NCBI GenBank assembly: GCA_026985525.1
Contig: JALSQI010000076.1
Coordinates: 1-64,000, forward strand
DNA length: 64,000 nucleotides
Origin: Archaeoglobaceae archaeon
GTDB taxonomy: Archaea > Halobacteriota > Archaeoglobi > Archaeoglobales > Archaeoglobaceae
Direction: 5' to 3'
A program made the translations under genes and the position numbers. The notes beneath the pieces are model-generated. The model had not been told where the DNA came from. It saw nothing but the letters and a program-made list of their open reading frames with translations, and made no database searches. Shown in pieces: positions 1 to 8,198 of this stretch (position 1 is its first letter; each line of letters opens with the position of its first letter).

Positions 1-436
1 ACTCTCTTTTCTTAGCAAGTTTTGCACTTTTAAAGTTAAGACCAGTAACCTTAGATACCTCCTCCACGCTCATATTCCCGTAATACTTTATCGGATATTT
101 TTTTTCAAGCTCCCTTAGAAACCTAAGAATTTCTTTGTAATCTACTCCAAGCTTTATTAAAAGTTCATCTCTATCCTTTTTAGCTCCATAACTTTCAGCG
201 ATTTTTGAGAGTTCATTGTCTTTTGGAATTACTATTGCCGAACCGTCTTCGACTATATACGGATAGTTTAGCTCCATCTCTTCCCTCAATTTCCTCTGTT
301 CAGCCCTTGTTTTAGCAGAACAAAGTATTAAAGGAATTCCTTTCTTCTTTAGCTCTTCTATCTCTCTCCTCGCTTTTCTCCAATCGTACTTTTCGTCGAG
401 CAACGTTCCATCTAAATCTGTAAACAAGACTTTCAT
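1..436 (-). CDS. mpgP: Mannosyl-3-phosphoglycerate phosphatase, partial (3' end outside window)
   Basis: HAD-superfamily phosphatase that removes phosphate from mannosyl-3-phosphoglycerate to give the compatible solute mannosylglycerate. The N-terminus on the minus strand reads MKVLFTDLDGTLLDEKYDW, which carries the HAD motif DLDGT with the nucleophile and acid/base aspartates; a later stretch ILCSAKTRAEQ fits HAD motif II. About 145 codons are visible and the C-terminal half lies beyond base 1. Its ATG overlaps the stop codon of the upstream synthase by 4 bases, so the two are almost certainly co-translated. The specific substrate assignment rests mainly on this neighbour, because HAD proteins are hard to separate by sequence alone. 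Confidence 0.85.
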   Translation of the reverse strand, partial: MKVLFTDLDGTLLDEKYDWRKARREIEELKKKGIPLILCSAKTRAEQRKLREEMELNYPYIVEDGSAIVIPKDNELSKIAESYGAKKDRDELLIKLGVDYKEILRFLRELEKKYPIKYYGNMSVEEVSKVTGLNFKSAKLAKKRE

Positions 437-1611
437 ATTTCCTGAGAATACGTTGTTAGTGTTTCGGCATGGTTTAGTAGAACTTCTATGAATTTTTTCA
501 TGTCCATCTCAGCAATCGGCGGTAAAATTCTGTTTTTCTTCAACTCTTTCTCCTTCTTTATCATTTCGTTCTTTTTCAGCTCGTTCATGATCTCTTTTCT
601 TATTGTCTCATTTGCAAGCTTGCTGTGGTAAATAGTCGATAGAGAGCCTAAGAGCATTTCTTTTATGTGTTCATCTCCTTTATCTTCGTGGACGTGAGGG
701 TTTAACGTTTCTATTTGATATACTTCTATACCCGAATTCGTCGCCTCTTTGTATTTTGAATCCCCTTTCCAGAATTCCTCCAGCAAGTAAACTAACTGAT
801 AAGGTTCTACAGAATAGCCCGTTGAGTGAGCCATTATTTCAGCCAACTTCATCGTCATTCCATGCTCTCCGGCGTTGCCCGTTTTTATTATGTTGGTTTC
901 AAAGCCAGTATGAACAGAAACGAGCATGTTCAGGTATTTATTCGTAATTTCGCTAACCCTTCCCCACTTCTTAAAGTAAAGCCTGTCCTCCATGACTTTT
1001 GGCTTGTACCTCCAGTGCAGCCTTATCATCGAGTATGGTGTTTGAGACAATATGAACCCTGCTGCGTATAGCTTTACGTACTCGTTTACAGAGCACGGTA
1101 TGTAGTTGTCTGCGTCAACGAAGCATACGTAATCTCTCCCCATGTTTTTTGCTAAGGTTAGTCCAACAACCATTCCTTCAGCTTTTCCATCTCTTACAAA
1201 ACCTGAGTTATCGAGTATTTCTTCGTAATTAGCTTCTTTAAATGCAACGCCCAGCCCCGGATCTTTTTGATGAACTATAGTCACCGGATGCCTCGTAACT
1301 CTGTGAAAGTTATGCACGATGTCTTTTTCCATTCTGAATATGTCATTCTCTCCTCTCTGGCTGTTTGAAACTACGATTACTTCACATCCGGAAGGTATGC
1401 TTCTCAGCACCCCGTCGAGTAGGTGTAGCTTTTCGTTTTTTACTGGAATTATTACAACTGTTCTGTTCAATACTTCGTCTAACTCATTTCTGCTTATTCC
1501 TCTGAGTAAAGGACTCTCGAAAGTTTCTGATTCGAATTTCAATATTTTCTGAATTTCGTGGATTTTAACACATCCGAATATCTCTGCGTGTTTCGGTAAT
1601 TCGATCAACAT
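433..1611 (-). CDS. mpgS: Mannosyl-3-phosphoglycerate synthase (GT55 family)
   Basis: Cytoplasmic glycosyltransferase that joins GDP-mannose to 3-phosphoglycerate, the first step of mannosylglycerate synthesis in thermophiles. The 392-residue product has the family length. Visible features are the N-terminal nucleotide-binding region with PVKNEKLHLLDGVL and VIVVSNSQRGEN (about residues 56-90), and the metal-binding DADNYIP near residue 167. The ATG at 1611 lies close to AT-rich promoter-like sequence and no better start is seen upstream. Its stop overlaps the start of the phosphatase gene (ATGA), forming a two-gene operon divergent from the S19e operon. Mannosylglycerate is a known heat and salt protectant; its role in this organism is inferred. 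Confidence 0.93.
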   Translation of the reverse strand: MLIELPKHAEIFGCVKIHEIQKILKFESETFESPLLRGISRNELDEVLNRTVVIIPVKNEKLHLLDGVLRSIPSGCEVIVVSNSQRGENDIFRMEKDIVHNFHRVTRHPVTIVHQKDPGLGVAFKEANYEEILDNSGFVRDGKAEGMVVGLTLAKNMGRDYVCFVDADNYIPCSVNEYVKLYAAGFILSQTPYSMIRLHWRYKPKVMEDRLYFKKWGRVSEITNKYLNMLVSVHTGFETNIIKTGNAGEHGMTMKLAEIMAHSTGYSVEPYQLVYLLEEFWKGDSKYKEATNSGIEVYQIETLNPHVHEDKGDEHIKEMLLGSLSTIYHSKLANETIRKEIMNELKKNEMIKKEKELKKNRILPPIAEMDMKKFIEVLLNHAETLTTYSQEI

Positions 1612-1659
1612 TGAGTAAATTTATACTATCGAGAATATAAAGATTTCAGAAGTGCGAAG

Positions 1660-1672
1660 CAAAAGTTATTAA
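1660..1672 (+). promoter_or_regulatory. Candidate BRE/TATA promoter for the S19e operon
   Basis: The sequence CAAAAGTTATTAA lies about 25 bases before the first start codon at 1697, the spacing expected for an archaeal BRE plus TATA box that drives a nearly leaderless transcript. Assigned from position and composition only. Confidence 0.4.
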
Positions 1673-1696
1673 CTGCTTTGGAATCGAGCGAGAAGT

Positions 1697-1927
1697 ATGA
1701 GTAGGGATAGAATCGCAACTGTTAACGTTGGTAAGAACGGGCTTACGGAAAGCTTAATAAACGAGATTAATTTCCAGCTTGAAAAACGTGGAGTAGTTAA
1801 AGTGAAAATGCTCCGCAACTTTAGGAGCGGTAGAAACAGAAAAGAGCTTGCTGATATGATAGCCTCTAAGGTTAAAGGCGAGCTTGTCGATTTCAGAGGA
1901 TTCGTACTCACGTTCAAAAAGGGGTGA
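1697..1927 (+). CDS. CRM/YhbY-type RNA-binding protein
   Basis: A 76-residue protein made of a single CRM domain, the fold of bacterial YhbY, which binds precursor ribosomal RNA in bacteria. The N-terminal NVGKNGLTESLINEI and the central VVKVKMLRNFRSGRN match the family pattern, including the basic GxxG-like loop (residues about 46-50, RSGR). It is the first gene of a tightly packed operon and is followed after 6 bases by S19e, which suits a role in ribosome assembly. The ATG at 1697 begins almost directly downstream of a TATA-like box. Family assignment is firm; the RNA target in archaea is not established. Confidence 0.85.
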   Translation: MSRDRIATVNVGKNGLTESLINEINFQLEKRGVVKVKMLRNFRSGRNRKELADMIASKVKGELVDFRGFVLTFKKG

Positions 1928-1933
1928 TGTAGT

Positions 1934-2383
1934 ATGGCAACGGTTTATGATGTACCAGCAGATATGCTAATACAGAAGGTGGCGGAAAAGCTGAAAAACA
2001 TGGAAGAAATAAAACCGCCGGAGTGGGCAAAGTTTGTTAAAACAGGAGTTCACAAGGAGAGGTCTCCAGAACAAGACGACTGGTGGTACATAAGAGCTGC
2101 TGCAGTTTTAAGGAAAGTTTACGTTAACCAGCCCGTAGGACTTGAAAGACTAAGAACTGCTTATGGTGGCAGGAAGAGAAGGGGAGTTGAGCCTCCAAAG
2201 TTCATGAAGGGTAGCGGTTCAGTTATAAGAAAAGTACTGCAGCAATTAGAAAGTGCTGGATTGGTTAAAAAGACGGATGAAGGAAGAGTAGTTACTCCTC
2301 AGGGAAGAGCTTTGTTGGACAAAACCGCAGCTGAGATAAAGAAAGAATTGGTCGAAAAGATACCTGCCTTAGCGAAATACTGA
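1934..2383 (+). CDS. rps19e: Small subunit ribosomal protein S19e
   Basis: Archaeal and eukaryotic S19e, a 149-residue component of the 30S subunit head. The conserved signature stretches [18 protein letters not shown] and [14 protein letters not shown] are present, followed by the basic GGRKRRG loop and a C-terminal winged-helix region with [14 protein letters not shown]. The start ATG at 1934 has a GGGGTGATG Shine-Dalgarno sequence immediately upstream. It lies in the common archaeal order S19e, PDCD5-like, L39e, L31e, aIF6, L18a, prefoldin alpha, FtsY. Confidence 0.97.
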   Translation: MATVYDVPADMLIQKVAEKLKNMEEIKPPEWAKFVKTGVHKERSPEQDDWWYIRAAAVLRKVYVNQPVGLERLRTAYGGRKRRGVEPPKFMKGSGSVIRKVLQQLESAGLVKKTDEGRVVTPQGRALLDKTAAEIKKELVEKIPALAKY

Positions 2384-2409
2384 TAAGTTTTGCGAGAATA
2401 GTGATACAC

Positions 2410-2736
2410 ATGGACGAGCTTGAAGAAATTAGAAGGAAAAAACTCCTCGAATTGCAAAGAGAAAAACTCGAAGAATTGCAGAAACAGCAAGAAATTCAAA
2501 AACAGCTTGAAGCACAGAAAAAAGCTATTTTGAGGGCGATATTAGAACCTGAGGCGAGGGAGAGGCTGGCAAGAGTTAAACTTGCCTATCCAGAAGTAGC
2601 TGAAGCTGTTGAAAACCAGCTCGTTTACCTCGCTCAGTCTGGAAGAATAGGTACTAAGATAACTGACGAAATGCTCAAAGAGATATTGAAGAGGGCTATG
2701 CCAAAGAAGAGGGAAACCAGAATTATTAGAAAGTAG
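2410..2736 (+). CDS. PDCD5-family DNA-binding protein
   Basis: Archaeal homologue of PDCD5 (COG2118), a small basic helical protein reported to bind double-stranded DNA. The 108-residue product starts with a long charged helix (residues about 2-40, rich in E, K, Q, L) and ends with a compact bundle containing [20 protein letters not shown] and a basic tail. A GTG at 2401 is in frame, but GTGAT at 2401-2405 looks like the ribosome binding site for the ATG at 2410, which I prefer. It sits between S19e and L39e, the usual place for this gene in euryarchaea. Its cellular role is not settled. Confidence 0.9.
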   Translation: MDELEEIRRKKLLELQREKLEELQKQQEIQKQLEAQKKAILRAILEPEARERLARVKLAYPEVAEAVENQLVYLAQSGRIGTKITDEMLKEILKRAMPKKRETRIIRK

Positions 2737-2745
2737 GTGGTGAGT

Positions 2746-2898
2746 ATGGGGAAGAAGACAGTTGGTGTTAAAAAGAGACTCGGCAAGTTTTACAAACAGA
2801 ACAGAAGGTGCCCGGTATGGGTGACTCTTAAAACTAATAGGAAAGTTTTTGGAAGTCCGAAGAGGAGAAACTGGAGGAGCAAGACGCTTAAAGTTTGA
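2746..2898 (+). CDS. rpl39e: Large subunit ribosomal protein L39e
   Basis: A 50-residue, strongly basic protein that lines the exit tunnel of archaeal and eukaryotic 50S subunits. The reading frame begins [20 protein letters not shown] and includes the typical [13 protein letters not shown] and the C-terminal [22 protein letters not shown] ribosome binding site precedes the ATG by a few bases. It falls between PDCD5 and L31e in the conserved operon. Confidence 0.97.
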   Translation: MGKKTVGVKKRLGKFYKQNRRCPVWVTLKTNRKVFGSPKRRNWRSKTLKV

Positions 2899-2909
2899 GG
2901 TGAGTAGCT

Positions 2910-3176
2910 ATGGCTGAAATAGTCGTTGAAAGGGTTTACAGTCTCAGGTTAAAACACAAGATGAAAAAATATCCAAGATGGTTGAGGTCAAAGAAAGCTA
3001 TGAGGTATATAAGAAAGTTCTTGGCAAAGCACATGAAAACGGATGAAGAAAAAGTAAAGCTTGATTCAAGCATAAACGAGAAAGTATGGGAAAGAGGAGC
3101 TCAAAAGCCACCTTCAAGAATAAGGATTAGAGCTGTAAAGTTCGACGACGGCGTTGTAGAAGCAGAGCTTGCATAG
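2910..3176 (+). CDS. rpl31e: Large subunit ribosomal protein L31e
   Basis: Archaeal L31e, 88 residues, a 50S protein near the tunnel exit. It shows the family core VERVYSLRLKHKMKKYPRWL, then KAMRYIRKFLAKHMK and the C-terminal strand RIRIRAVKFDDGVVEAEL. The ATG is preceded by GAGGTGAG. The gene is 11 bases after L39e and 10 bases before aIF6, so it is part of the same transcript. Confidence 0.97.
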   Translation: MAEIVVERVYSLRLKHKMKKYPRWLRSKKAMRYIRKFLAKHMKTDEEKVKLDSSINEKVWERGAQKPPSRIRIRAVKFDDGVVEAELA

Positions 3177-3186
3177 GGGGTGAAAG

Positions 3187-3843
3187 GTGGGTTCTCTACT
3201 CTCCGTGAGAGGAAATCCAATGGTTGGCCTTTACATCAGAGCTGGAGAAGAATTTGCAATTCTTGGGGTTAGAGACGAAGTAGCAAAGGAAGTTTTGAAA
3301 GAAACGCTTGAAGTTGATGTAGTTGTTACTACTGTTGCAGGGAGTGAGCTTGCTGGAGCTATGATTGCTGCCAATTCTAAGGGAGCTTTGATATGCCATC
3401 ACGTAAGAAAAAAAGAGATCGATGCGATAAGCAGAGTAGTAGATGTACGTGTAATAGAGACGAACATGACCTGCCTTGGAAACGTTATTTGCGTTAACGA
3501 CTTTGGTGCTGTTATACACCCAGAAGCGGATGAGAAAATAGAAGATGTTGTGAGAGATTTTCTTGACGTTGAAGTTATTAGAGGCACGATTGGTGGAATA
3601 AAAACAGTTGGAATGGCAGCTGTCGTAACGAATTCAGGTGGTTTAGTTCATCCAAATGCGAGTGATTGGGAAGTAAAGAGAATTGAGAAAACCCTAGGGA
3701 TAGAAGTTGAGAAAGGAACTGTTAACTTTGGACAGGATATGGTTGGAGCGGGGATAGTTGCGAATACTAAGGGATATGTTGCTGGAGAGGATACAACGGG
3801 ATATGAGCTTGGTATTGTTGAACAAGCTTTGGGATTTGTATAG
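3187..3843 (+). CDS. eif6: Translation initiation factor aIF6
   Basis: Anti-association factor that binds the 50S subunit and keeps it from joining the 30S subunit early. The 218-residue protein shows the fivefold pseudo-repeat of the family, each repeat carrying a turn such as NSKGALICHH, NDFGAVIHPEA, NSGGLVHPNA and NTKGYVAGEDT. The start is a GTG with GGGGGTGA a few bases upstream; no ATG gives the conserved N-terminal strand with GNPMVGLYI. It lies between L31e and L18a as in most euryarchaea. Confidence 0.96.
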   Translation: MGSLLSVRGNPMVGLYIRAGEEFAILGVRDEVAKEVLKETLEVDVVVTTVAGSELAGAMIAANSKGALICHHVRKKEIDAISRVVDVRVIETNMTCLGNVICVNDFGAVIHPEADEKIEDVVRDFLDVEVIRGTIGGIKTVGMAAVVTNSGGLVHPNASDWEVKRIEKTLGIEVEKGTVNFGQDMVGAGIVANTKGYVAGEDTTGYELGIVEQALGFV

Positions 3844-3855
3844 GGGGGATGTGTC

Positions 3856-4032
3856 TTGCTTTACGAAGTAAAGGGATTTTTTAGAATTGGAAAGGAATGG
3901 ATGAAATTTACTAAAGTCGTTAGTGCACATAATGAGAAGTTTGCAGTAGAAAAAACGTATTCAATACTTGGAAGTAACCACAAAGTGAAGAGAAACTTAA
4001 TAAAGATAGAAGAAGTGAAAAAACGTGATTAA
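3856..4032 (+). CDS. rpl18a: Large subunit ribosomal protein L18a (LX)
   Basis: A 58-residue archaeal LX/L18a protein. The frame reads LLYEVKGFFRIGKEWMKFTK and continues with the family pattern EKTYSILGSNHKVKR. The start is a TTG, supported by a GGGGGGAT ribosome binding site five bases upstream and by the absence of any alternative start codon before the conserved LYEVKG motif. Located between aIF6 and prefoldin alpha, the usual position. Confidence 0.93.
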   Translation: MLYEVKGFFRIGKEWMKFTKVVSAHNEKFAVEKTYSILGSNHKVKRNLIKIEEVKKRD

Positions 4033-4046
4033 AAACGGTGATTTTT

Positions 4047-4508
4047 ATGAGTGAAGAGAAGAAAGAAAAAAGTGAAAAAGAAGCTGGAAAAGGAGTAAGT
4101 GAAGAAGTTCAAGCGAAGGTCAGAGAAAAGCTACTAATACTGCAACAACTTCAAGGAGAGAGTGAATTGCTCCAGAGGAGAATAGTAGAATTAGAAGTAG
4201 TTAATTCTGAGCTTGAAAGGACGATAGAAAGTCTGGAATACTTTAACTCTTTGGATGGAACAATTGAAGCGTTGATGAACTTGGGTGGAGGAGTTTTCGC
4301 TTACGTTGACGTTAAGGATTCAAAAAAAATGCTTGTGGATGTTGGTGCTGGAGTAATAGTGGAAAAAGAAGTTGGAGATGTTATAGAATCTCTTAAAAAG
4401 AGAAGAGAAAAACTTGAAGAAAACATAAAGAAACTCGGCGAAGCTCTCGAAAAAATAGCGATTCAAGCGGAGAAAATTCAGGCTGAAATCGCCGAGCTAA
4501 CTCGGTGA
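4047..4508 (+). CDS. pfdA: Prefoldin subunit alpha
   Basis: Subunit of the hexameric jellyfish-shaped chaperone that hands unfolded proteins to the thermosome. The 153-residue protein has the expected two long coiled-coil helices (residues about 15-60 and 110-150) with a central beta-hairpin region containing LGGGVFAYVDVKDSKKMLV. A GTG at 4038 is in frame, but GGTGAT at 4037-4042 is placed as the ribosome binding site for the ATG at 4047. The stop codon overlaps the FtsY ribosome binding site, so the two genes are coupled. Confidence 0.93.
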   Translation: MSEEKKEKSEKEAGKGVSEEVQAKVREKLLILQQLQGESELLQRRIVELEVVNSELERTIESLEYFNSLDGTIEALMNLGGGVFAYVDVKDSKKMLVDVGAGVIVEKEVGDVIESLKKRREKLEENIKKLGEALEKIAIQAEKIQAEIAELTR

Positions 4509-4513
4509 GGAAC

Positions 4514-5602
4514 ATGTTTAAATTTCTTAAAGAAAAATTAAAATCTTTTAAGAAAAAAATTGAAGAAATAGAAAAGAAAGAAGAGGTTAAGAAAGAAGAA
4601 GTAGAGAGGTTTGAAGAAAAAAAAGTTAAAAAAGAAGTAGAAGAAGTCAAAGAAAAAGAAGGAGAAAAAAGAAAATTAGAGGAAGTTAAAGTTGAGAAAG
4701 AAAGGAAAGTAGGATTTAAAGAAAAAGTTTCAGCTCTAATTTTAAAGAGAGAAGTAGTTATAGACGAGAAAAAATTGGACAGCATCCTTCCAGAGCTTGA
4801 AATCATTTTGCTTGAAAGCGATGTTGCGTTTGAAGTCGTAGAAGAAATATCTTCGATGTTAAAAGATAGACTTATTGGTAGGAGAAAGAAAGTTGGAGAA
4901 AAGCTTGCAGACATAGTTATACAGGAATTAAAATTAATTATTAAAGATATTCTTGATAGAAATAAGTTTGACTTCGATGAATACGTCGATAATCTTCTAA
5001 AAGAGAAGAGACCGATCAACATAATATTCGTAGGCGTTAACGGAACGGGTAAGACCACGACCATAGCGAAGATGGCTAAGAGGTTGATGAACAGAGGTTA
5101 TAGCGTAGTAATTGCTGCAGGAGATACTTTTAGGGCTGGAGCAATAGAGCAGTTGGAAGAACACGCAAACAGACTCGGTGTTAGACTTATAAAGCATAAA
5201 CCCGGTGCAGACCCAGCGGCAGTTATATACGATGCAATAGTTCACGCTGAAAGTAAAAACATAGATTTCGTCCTTGCAGATACAGCAGGAAGAATGCATA
5301 CAAAGAAGAATTTAATTGACCAGCTTGAGAAAATAAAAAGGGTAACTGAGCCAGATTTAACAATATTCGTTGACGAGAGCATAGCGGGAAACGATGCTGT
5401 AGAAAGAGCGAGAATGTTCAACGAAGCTGTAGGAATTGACGGAACGATACTGACAAAATTAGACGCTGATCCAAAAGGTGGTACTGCGATATCTATTAGC
5501 TACGTAACTGGAAAACCAATACTCTTCTTTGGAGTTGGACAGGAATACGACGATTTAGTTAAATTCGATTCGGATTGGCTTCTGGAGAGAATATTTGGTT
5601 AG
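4514..5602 (+). CDS. ftsY: Signal recognition particle receptor FtsY
   Basis: SRP receptor GTPase at the membrane. The N-terminal 75 residues form a very Lys/Glu-rich charged region, followed by the NG domain: P-loop GVNGTGKTTTIAKMA (about residue 173), DTFRAGAIEQL, DTAGRMHTKKN and TKLDADPKGG. The protein has 362 residues from the ATG at 4514, for which GGTGAGG just upstream is the ribosome binding site; a GTG at 4505 is a weaker choice. It closes the S19e operon; the next gene is convergent. Assignment is certain from the ordered G motifs. Confidence 0.96.
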   Translation: MFKFLKEKLKSFKKKIEEIEKKEEVKKEEVERFEEKKVKKEVEEVKEKEGEKRKLEEVKVEKERKVGFKEKVSALILKREVVIDEKKLDSILPELEIILLESDVAFEVVEEISSMLKDRLIGRRKKVGEKLADIVIQELKLIIKDILDRNKFDFDEYVDNLLKEKRPINIIFVGVNGTGKTTTIAKMAKRLMNRGYSVVIAAGDTFRAGAIEQLEEHANRLGVRLIKHKPGADPAAVIYDAIVHAESKNIDFVLADTAGRMHTKKNLIDQLEKIKRVTEPDLTIFVDESIAGNDAVERARMFNEAVGIDGTILTKLDADPKGGTAISISYVTGKPILFFGVGQEYDDLVKFDSDWLLERIFG

Positions 5603-5613
5603 ATATTTGGTAA

Positions 5614-6462
5614 TTACAAGTTAAAAGAGAACATTCTTTCCCTTCTAATTTCTGGTACTCTTTCTGAAGGTTTTCTTCTTGCAAAAGCGATTTCTTCGAA
5701 GTCGAATTGTTCCATCATGTCCTTTACTATTTGTACTAAGCACCCCGGAATTCTGACGTCCGATATGTAGTTTGCCTTTTCAGCGATATCGAGAAAGTCG
5801 TACAGAGTATCTCTTTCGAAGTCGTAGATTTTTCTCAGTTTTTCCATTCCGGGATGTATTGAGCATGGTTGTATCATGTGTTCAGCGTTGTACTTTTCTG
5901 CTATTTTTGCTATTTCTTCTATTTCGTTTTCGTTTACTCCAGGAATATAAACAGTTCTTACGATCGTCTTTCCTTCGGAAGAGACTTCTATAGCATTTAA
6001 AACGTTTAAAAATTCGTCTCTTCCAGTTAAAAATTCATAACTTTTTCTATTCGAAGCACTAAGACTTATCATTACTATATCAGCATTAACTCTTCTACTC
6101 AACAAAACTCCGTTCGTTTGTAAATCAATCCTGACTTTCCCAAATCTTTTCTTTAACAAATTGAACAGCTTTTCAAGTTTGTCCAATCCAATAAGTGTGG
6201 GTTCCCCATATTGAGATACGGTAATAACTTTTGGTTTCTCCTCTCCATAATACCCTGGTTTTGGTAGCTTTTTTGCAAGCTCAGTAGATTTTGCGTAACA
6301 AAAAATACAGTTCAAGTTACACTTTGATGTTACCTCGTAGCTTGGATGGTGTAAACCCCCTTTCAATCCCGGACACAACTCGCAATGGGATGGTGTTTCA
6401 ACAGATTCGAGAAAAGATTCTAACTCTCTAAGTCTCGAATAAGTAAAAATTCTAATACCCAT
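5614..6462 (-). CDS. Radical SAM protein of unknown substrate
   Basis: A 282-residue enzyme with the radical SAM cluster motif CNLNCIFC (C-x3-C-x2-C) near residue 48, which binds a 4Fe-4S cluster and S-adenosylmethionine. The motif is preceded by CELCPGLKGG, a second pair of cysteines that may hold an extra cluster. Later strands include VSQYGEPTL and VRIDLQTNGVL, typical of the partial TIM barrel. It converges on ftsY (11-base gap) and lies 8 bases downstream of L10e, so it may be co-transcribed with it. No substrate can be named. Confidence 0.85.
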   Translation of the reverse strand: MGIRIFTYSRLRELESFLESVETPSHCELCPGLKGGLHHPSYEVTSKCNLNCIFCYAKSTELAKKLPKPGYYGEEKPKVITVSQYGEPTLIGLDKLEKLFNLLKKRFGKVRIDLQTNGVLLSRRVNADIVMISLSASNRKSYEFLTGRDEFLNVLNAIEVSSEGKTIVRTVYIPGVNENEIEEIAKIAEKYNAEHMIQPCSIHPGMEKLRKIYDFERDTLYDFLDIAEKANYISDVRIPGCLVQIVKDMMEQFDFEEIAFARRKPSERVPEIRRERMFSFNL

Positions 6463-6470
6463 AAAAAATA

Positions 6471-6995
6471 TTATACTTTACCTTTGAGGAGCTCTCTACC
6501 TTCTTCAACCACTATTTTGCAAGGAGTGGGCATTTTTTGAGCCGCTCTGTGTAAAGCTTCTTTTGCAAATTCGAAGAATTCCGGCTTCGTCCATATGCTC
6601 ATGATTTTCGTTCCGGGAAAAACTCTCGCTGCCAATCCTACTGGTTTCCCAAACGCGGCTCTCATTCCCTGAGAAATTCTGTCTGCTCCAGCTCCTACAG
6701 CCATTCTGTGCTCTCTTAGAACGTGGTGGGGATATATTCTTACTTTCAGGAAGTAGTTGCTACTTCCGGCTTTCCTCGATATATACTTGTTCGCAGAAAT
6801 TCTTGCAGCTTCCAGTGCTGTATCCCTTATCTGTACTCCCTCCTCTGCAATTAGAGTGAGCTTTACCGGAAATTGTCCATTTTTGTTTCCCATCTCAAAC
6901 TGCCTGAGCCTAATTCCGGGAACTCCGTCTATGTACTCTTTTCTCGTGTAGGGCCTTTCAAGCCTCCTAAACATCCTCGCTGGTTTTTTCGCCAA
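6471..6995 (-). CDS. rpl10e: Large subunit ribosomal protein L10e (L16 family)
   Basis: Archaeal L10e, equivalent to bacterial L16, a 174-residue 50S protein at the tRNA accommodation corridor. The N-terminus MAKKPARMFRRLERPYTRKE and the core NYFLKVRIYPHHVLREHRM and GADRISQGMRAAFGKPVG are diagnostic. The ATG at 6995 is preceded by GGAGGTG on the minus strand. It stands alone apart from the downstream radical SAM gene. Confidence 0.97.
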   Translation of the reverse strand: MAKKPARMFRRLERPYTRKEYIDGVPGIRLRQFEMGNKNGQFPVKLTLIAEEGVQIRDTALEAARISANKYISRKAGSSNYFLKVRIYPHHVLREHRMAVGAGADRISQGMRAAFGKPVGLAARVFPGTKIMSIWTKPEFFEFAKEALHRAAQKMPTPCKIVVEEGRELLKGKV

Positions 6996-7033
6996 GGCTC
7001 GACACCTCCCGACTATTCGATTTGGAAGGTTAT

Positions 7034-7669
7034 TTAAAAGTTCTTGTGATTAAACAAGCCGTATAGAGTTAGAGCTACTAACGCTATTGTCAGTATCCCT
7101 GCCACTATCGTCGCATCTCTACTGCTTAGCTTTCTAGCGTGTTTTATTCCATACCTCCAGAGCATGAATTGCCACGCAAGAACTGCAAGGTTTAATATAA
7201 CTGCAGCATCTCTAAAACCACTCAAACTGCTTAGGCCTAAAGTTTCGAGTGCTTTTGCCTCCTGAATTGCTATGTACAGTTTAAACGGAAATACGACTAT
7301 TCCCGGAATAAATGAGTACGCTACGACTTTTAGCGTGTCTGAAAAATCCCCATTCCCTCCAAAAAGTGCAGATATACCGTAAAGTATGGCAGAAACGAGT
7401 AACCAAGAAACTATTACGATCAGTGGAGATAAAACTACTGAAAGTTTTACAGTTGAAGCTATTGTTTTTGCCACTTCAGGCGAAACACTTTTACTCAGCA
7501 TAAAGCGGTAAATTGCCTTTGCCATTGCCGGAGATGTTATTGACGAGATTACAGCTGAAAGAAAAGCGGAGAGCAAAACGACTGTAAGTCCTCTGTAAAT
7601 AGGCTTTTTTTCCTCGACTTCTACTTTAAAAAACCCATCAGGATCAAAGAGTATGTCCAGCAATCCCAT
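7034..7669 (-). CDS. Yip1-type polytopic membrane protein
   Basis: A 211-residue integral membrane protein with about five hydrophobic segments. The N-terminus MGLLDILFDPDGFFKVEVEE followed by a membrane domain is the pattern of the archaeal Yip1 family (a short amphipathic LFDPDGFF segment, then TM helices). I start it at the ATG at 7669; an in-frame TTG at 7687 would add six residues but has no better ribosome binding site. It is transcribed in the same direction as L10e, 38 bases upstream of it. The function of prokaryotic Yip1 proteins is unknown. Confidence 0.7.
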   Translation of the reverse strand: MGLLDILFDPDGFFKVEVEEKKPIYRGLTVVLLSAFLSAVISSITSPAMAKAIYRFMLSKSVSPEVAKTIASTVKLSVVLSPLIVIVSWLLVSAILYGISALFGGNGDFSDTLKVVAYSFIPGIVVFPFKLYIAIQEAKALETLGLSSLSGFRDAAVILNLAVLAWQFMLWRYGIKHARKLSSRDATIVAGILTIALVALTLYGLFNHKNF

Positions 7670-7744
7670 GCCAGAAATACTTTTCAAGTACTTAAACTTT
7701 TTTCAGAATTACTGCTACAATTTTAAGTTTTTAGCAAATAAATT

Positions 7745-8080
7745 TTATACAAATTCATCAAATCTTTCAAAATTATTGATTTCACTACTATATTTAGCCT
7801 CTATAAGCTCTCTTGGGTTGTAGGCGTTTACTATTTCGCATTCCTCTGCCGGCAACATTTTTGCATCGACGTTTCTTCTCTTTCTACCCCTCAAGTATAG
7901 TTTTGCACTTGCTATTAAGTCGCAGTATGGAGGGCAGTGTCCGTTTAGTAAAACACCTCTCTTTATACACTCTTTAAACCAGTTACAATGAACAACTCGG
8001 TAATCTTTTGTTTCTGGATCGACCCATAAAATAGCTTCTCTTCTTCCGCAGCAAACCCTGATACAGAGACCATCGTTCAT
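7745..8080 (-). CDS. Cysteine-rich protein of unknown function
   Basis: A 111-residue protein I do not recognise. It has eight cysteines: C6, C10 and C11 in CIRVCCGRRE, C32 and C38, then C49 and C53 in HCPPYCDL, and C81. This could form a metal or iron-sulphur site. It has a basic patch LYLRGRKRRNVD and an acidic C-terminus. No signal peptide or membrane segment is seen. It is divergent from the ribbon-helix-helix regulator, with about 220 bases between them that hold a perfect inverted repeat, so it may be controlled by that regulator. Confidence 0.6.
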   Translation of the reverse strand: MNDGLCIRVCCGRREAILWVDPETKDYRVVHCNWFKECIKRGVLLNGHCPPYCDLIASAKLYLRGRKRRNVDAKMLPAEECEIVNAYNPRELIEAKYSSEINNFERFDEFV

Positions 8081-8198
8081 GAGCTATCACCTTATCGACA
8101 CATCATCATTAAACTATTAAAGCTTTGCTCATACTTATGCTTATAATGATGAAAATGTTGGTGCTTAAGTATATACATATGTAGATAATATCTATACG

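Noticed and set aside
4393-5064. Long antisense frame opposite prefoldin and ftsY
   Set aside because: It is the complement of a Lys/Glu-rich coding region, which gives Ser/Phe/Leu-rich shadow frames; the sense genes have clear motifs.
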